Positions 5,396 to 6,057 of a stretch of 6,057 nucleotides of DNA are shown here, in pieces. Position numbers and translations under genes: made by a program. Origin of the DNA: JADKCL01 sp031415375 (GTDB lineage: Bacteria > Bacteroidota > Bacteroidia > J057 > JADKCL01); the NCBI GenBank assembly GCA_031415375.1, contig JANORP010000057.1:1-6057 (forward strand), read 5' to 3'. Under the pieces are notes generated by a model. That model did no database searches, had not been told where the DNA came from, and saw only the letters and a list, made by a program, of their open reading frames with translations. Every line of letters starts with the position of its first letter. Within the stretch, counting starts at the first letter, position 1.

Positions 5396-6057
5396 ATGTC
5401 AAAAAGCGCATCGAGATTTGGCCGAGTAAGGCAAAAGGCCATTGAAATTGTGAGCACCGCACTAGACATACTAATTGGAATAGGAGATTCGTTGGGTGAT
5501 CGATCCAGAGTCAAGATTGTGGACTGTAGGATCGACCTCAATGATGAGGATTTTGACGTGGCCATCCATTTGCAAGATGCGAAGCGTTTTGGAGCAGATG
5601 GAATGCTGTTTGGGCACGACCTTGGACCACTCGATGCGAAACATCCTTGGGCAATTGTATTTGATCGCTCCAAGAAGATGCACATCGAAGAGGAGGCATC
5701 TAAAATGCACCATCGCCTTTGGGTTTATGGCAAAATTCCTTTTGCTGTATTTTTTTCCCAAACCGAAGTCTTAATCTACGATTGTCTCAATGCGCCGACT
5801 GTTCGTCTTGCCGACAATATTCGCGAACTCTACATAAAGGAGTTTAGGAGGGCAAGTCTTGACCGCGGTCTGTTTTCGACCAAGGTTGTGGACGAAAGTA
5901 AGCTCATTCCATTTTTAGATGGATCGATTTGGGAAGATAAGGCCAACAATAGAGGATCAGGACAAAGAAAGTGGCTCGATAGAAAAAATAGTTCGCACGA
6001 ACTGTTGCTAAGCGACCTCCGCAAAGTGAGAGATTCCTTTCTCCCTAGAATTCCTAA
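5396..6057 (+). CDS. N-terminal part of a probable N6-adenine DNA methyltransferase / type I-IIG restriction-modification protein (cut by window end)
   Basis: The frame opens at the ATG at 5396, the first possible start after an in-frame TGA at 5387-5389, and stays open for 220 codons to the window end. It begins MSKSASRFGRVRQKAIEIVS. The recognisable features are KIPFAVFFSQTEVLIYDC (113-130), a beta hairpin with an aromatic/acidic end, then FLDGSIWED (173-181), and SHELLLSDLRKVRDSFL (200-216), a helix typical of the region just before the methyltransferase domain. Type IIG and related N6-adenine methyltransferases have such an order: a nuclease or recognition-like N-terminal part, a WE-containing segment, a helical connector, then motifs FxGxG and NPPY, which would lie beyond the window. 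Neither catalytic motif is visible, so activity cannot be claimed. No PD-(D/E)XK nuclease motif is convincing. Eleven of 20 arginine codons are AGA/AGG, against 1 of 18 in the DUF58 gene, and the stretch is visibly more A/T-rich, suggesting a transferred gene. The family call is moderately confident, by pattern resemblance. Confidence 0.55.
   Translation, partial: MSKSASRFGRVRQKAIEIVSTALDILIGIGDSLGDRSRVKIVDCRIDLNDEDFDVAIHLQDAKRFGADGMLFGHDLGPLDAKHPWAIVFDRSKKMHIEEEASKMHHRLWVYGKIPFAVFFSQTEVLIYDCLNAPTVRLADNIRELYIKEFRRASLDRGLFSTKVVDESKLIPFLDGSIWEDKANNRGSGQRKWLDRKNSSHELLLSDLRKVRDSFLPRIP

Noticed and set aside
3802..5685. 627-codon minus-strand open frame antisense to three plus-strand genes
   Set aside because: It crosses the 491-residue gene, the DUF58 gene and the last gene. 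It is best explained as a shadow of codon bias in real genes with recognisable family motifs on the other strand.

Overview
The window looks like chromosomal DNA from a member of the Bacteroidota, possibly of a Saprospira-like lineage; the finer placement is a guess. Three things support this. The starts are preceded by A/T-rich leaders rather than Shine-Dalgarno sequences. Promoter-like boxes of the Bacteroidota type (TTTG, then TAnnTTTG) lie in front of some genes. The short DUF58 protein and the long helical protein beside it resemble Bacteroidota proteins.

Left part (1-2835): three small genes lie on the minus strand. They are a 222-residue protein (293-961) and two paralogous proteins of 110 and 109 residues (1881-2213, 2341-2670). 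None belongs to a family I can name. None has a visible signal peptide or membrane segment. Between the first gene and the pair is about 920 bp without a supportable gene (962-1880). This gap holds a 16-bp perfect palindrome, two tandem copies of a 58-bp hairpin-bearing repeat, a half-copy of a dispersed GTCATCCCGAG-type repeat, and a 252-bp palindromic, MITE-like element with imperfect terminal inverted repeats.

Centre (2836-5340): two plus-strand genes probably form a transcription unit. The first encodes a 491-residue alpha-helical, probably TPR-like protein of unknown role. The second encodes a 308-residue DUF58 protein with a von Willebrand A-type metal-site motif (DMSDS). DUF58 proteins usually work with MoxR-type AAA+ ATPases, but no such ATPase is in the window.

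Right part (5396-6057): a plus-strand gene runs off the end. Its 220 visible residues resemble the region in front of the catalytic domain of N6-adenine DNA methyltransferases of the type I/IIG restriction-modification kind. Its arginine codons (11 of 20 AGA/AGG) differ sharply from those of the DUF58 gene (1 of 18). This suggests separate ancestry, perhaps the left edge of an acquired defence gene or island. A perfect TAnnTTTG box only 7 nt before its ATG suggests its own promoter and a leaderless or nearly leaderless mRNA.

The genes do not form one recognisable pathway. The best candidates for something undescribed are the 222/110/109-residue set and the restriction-like gene at the right edge.
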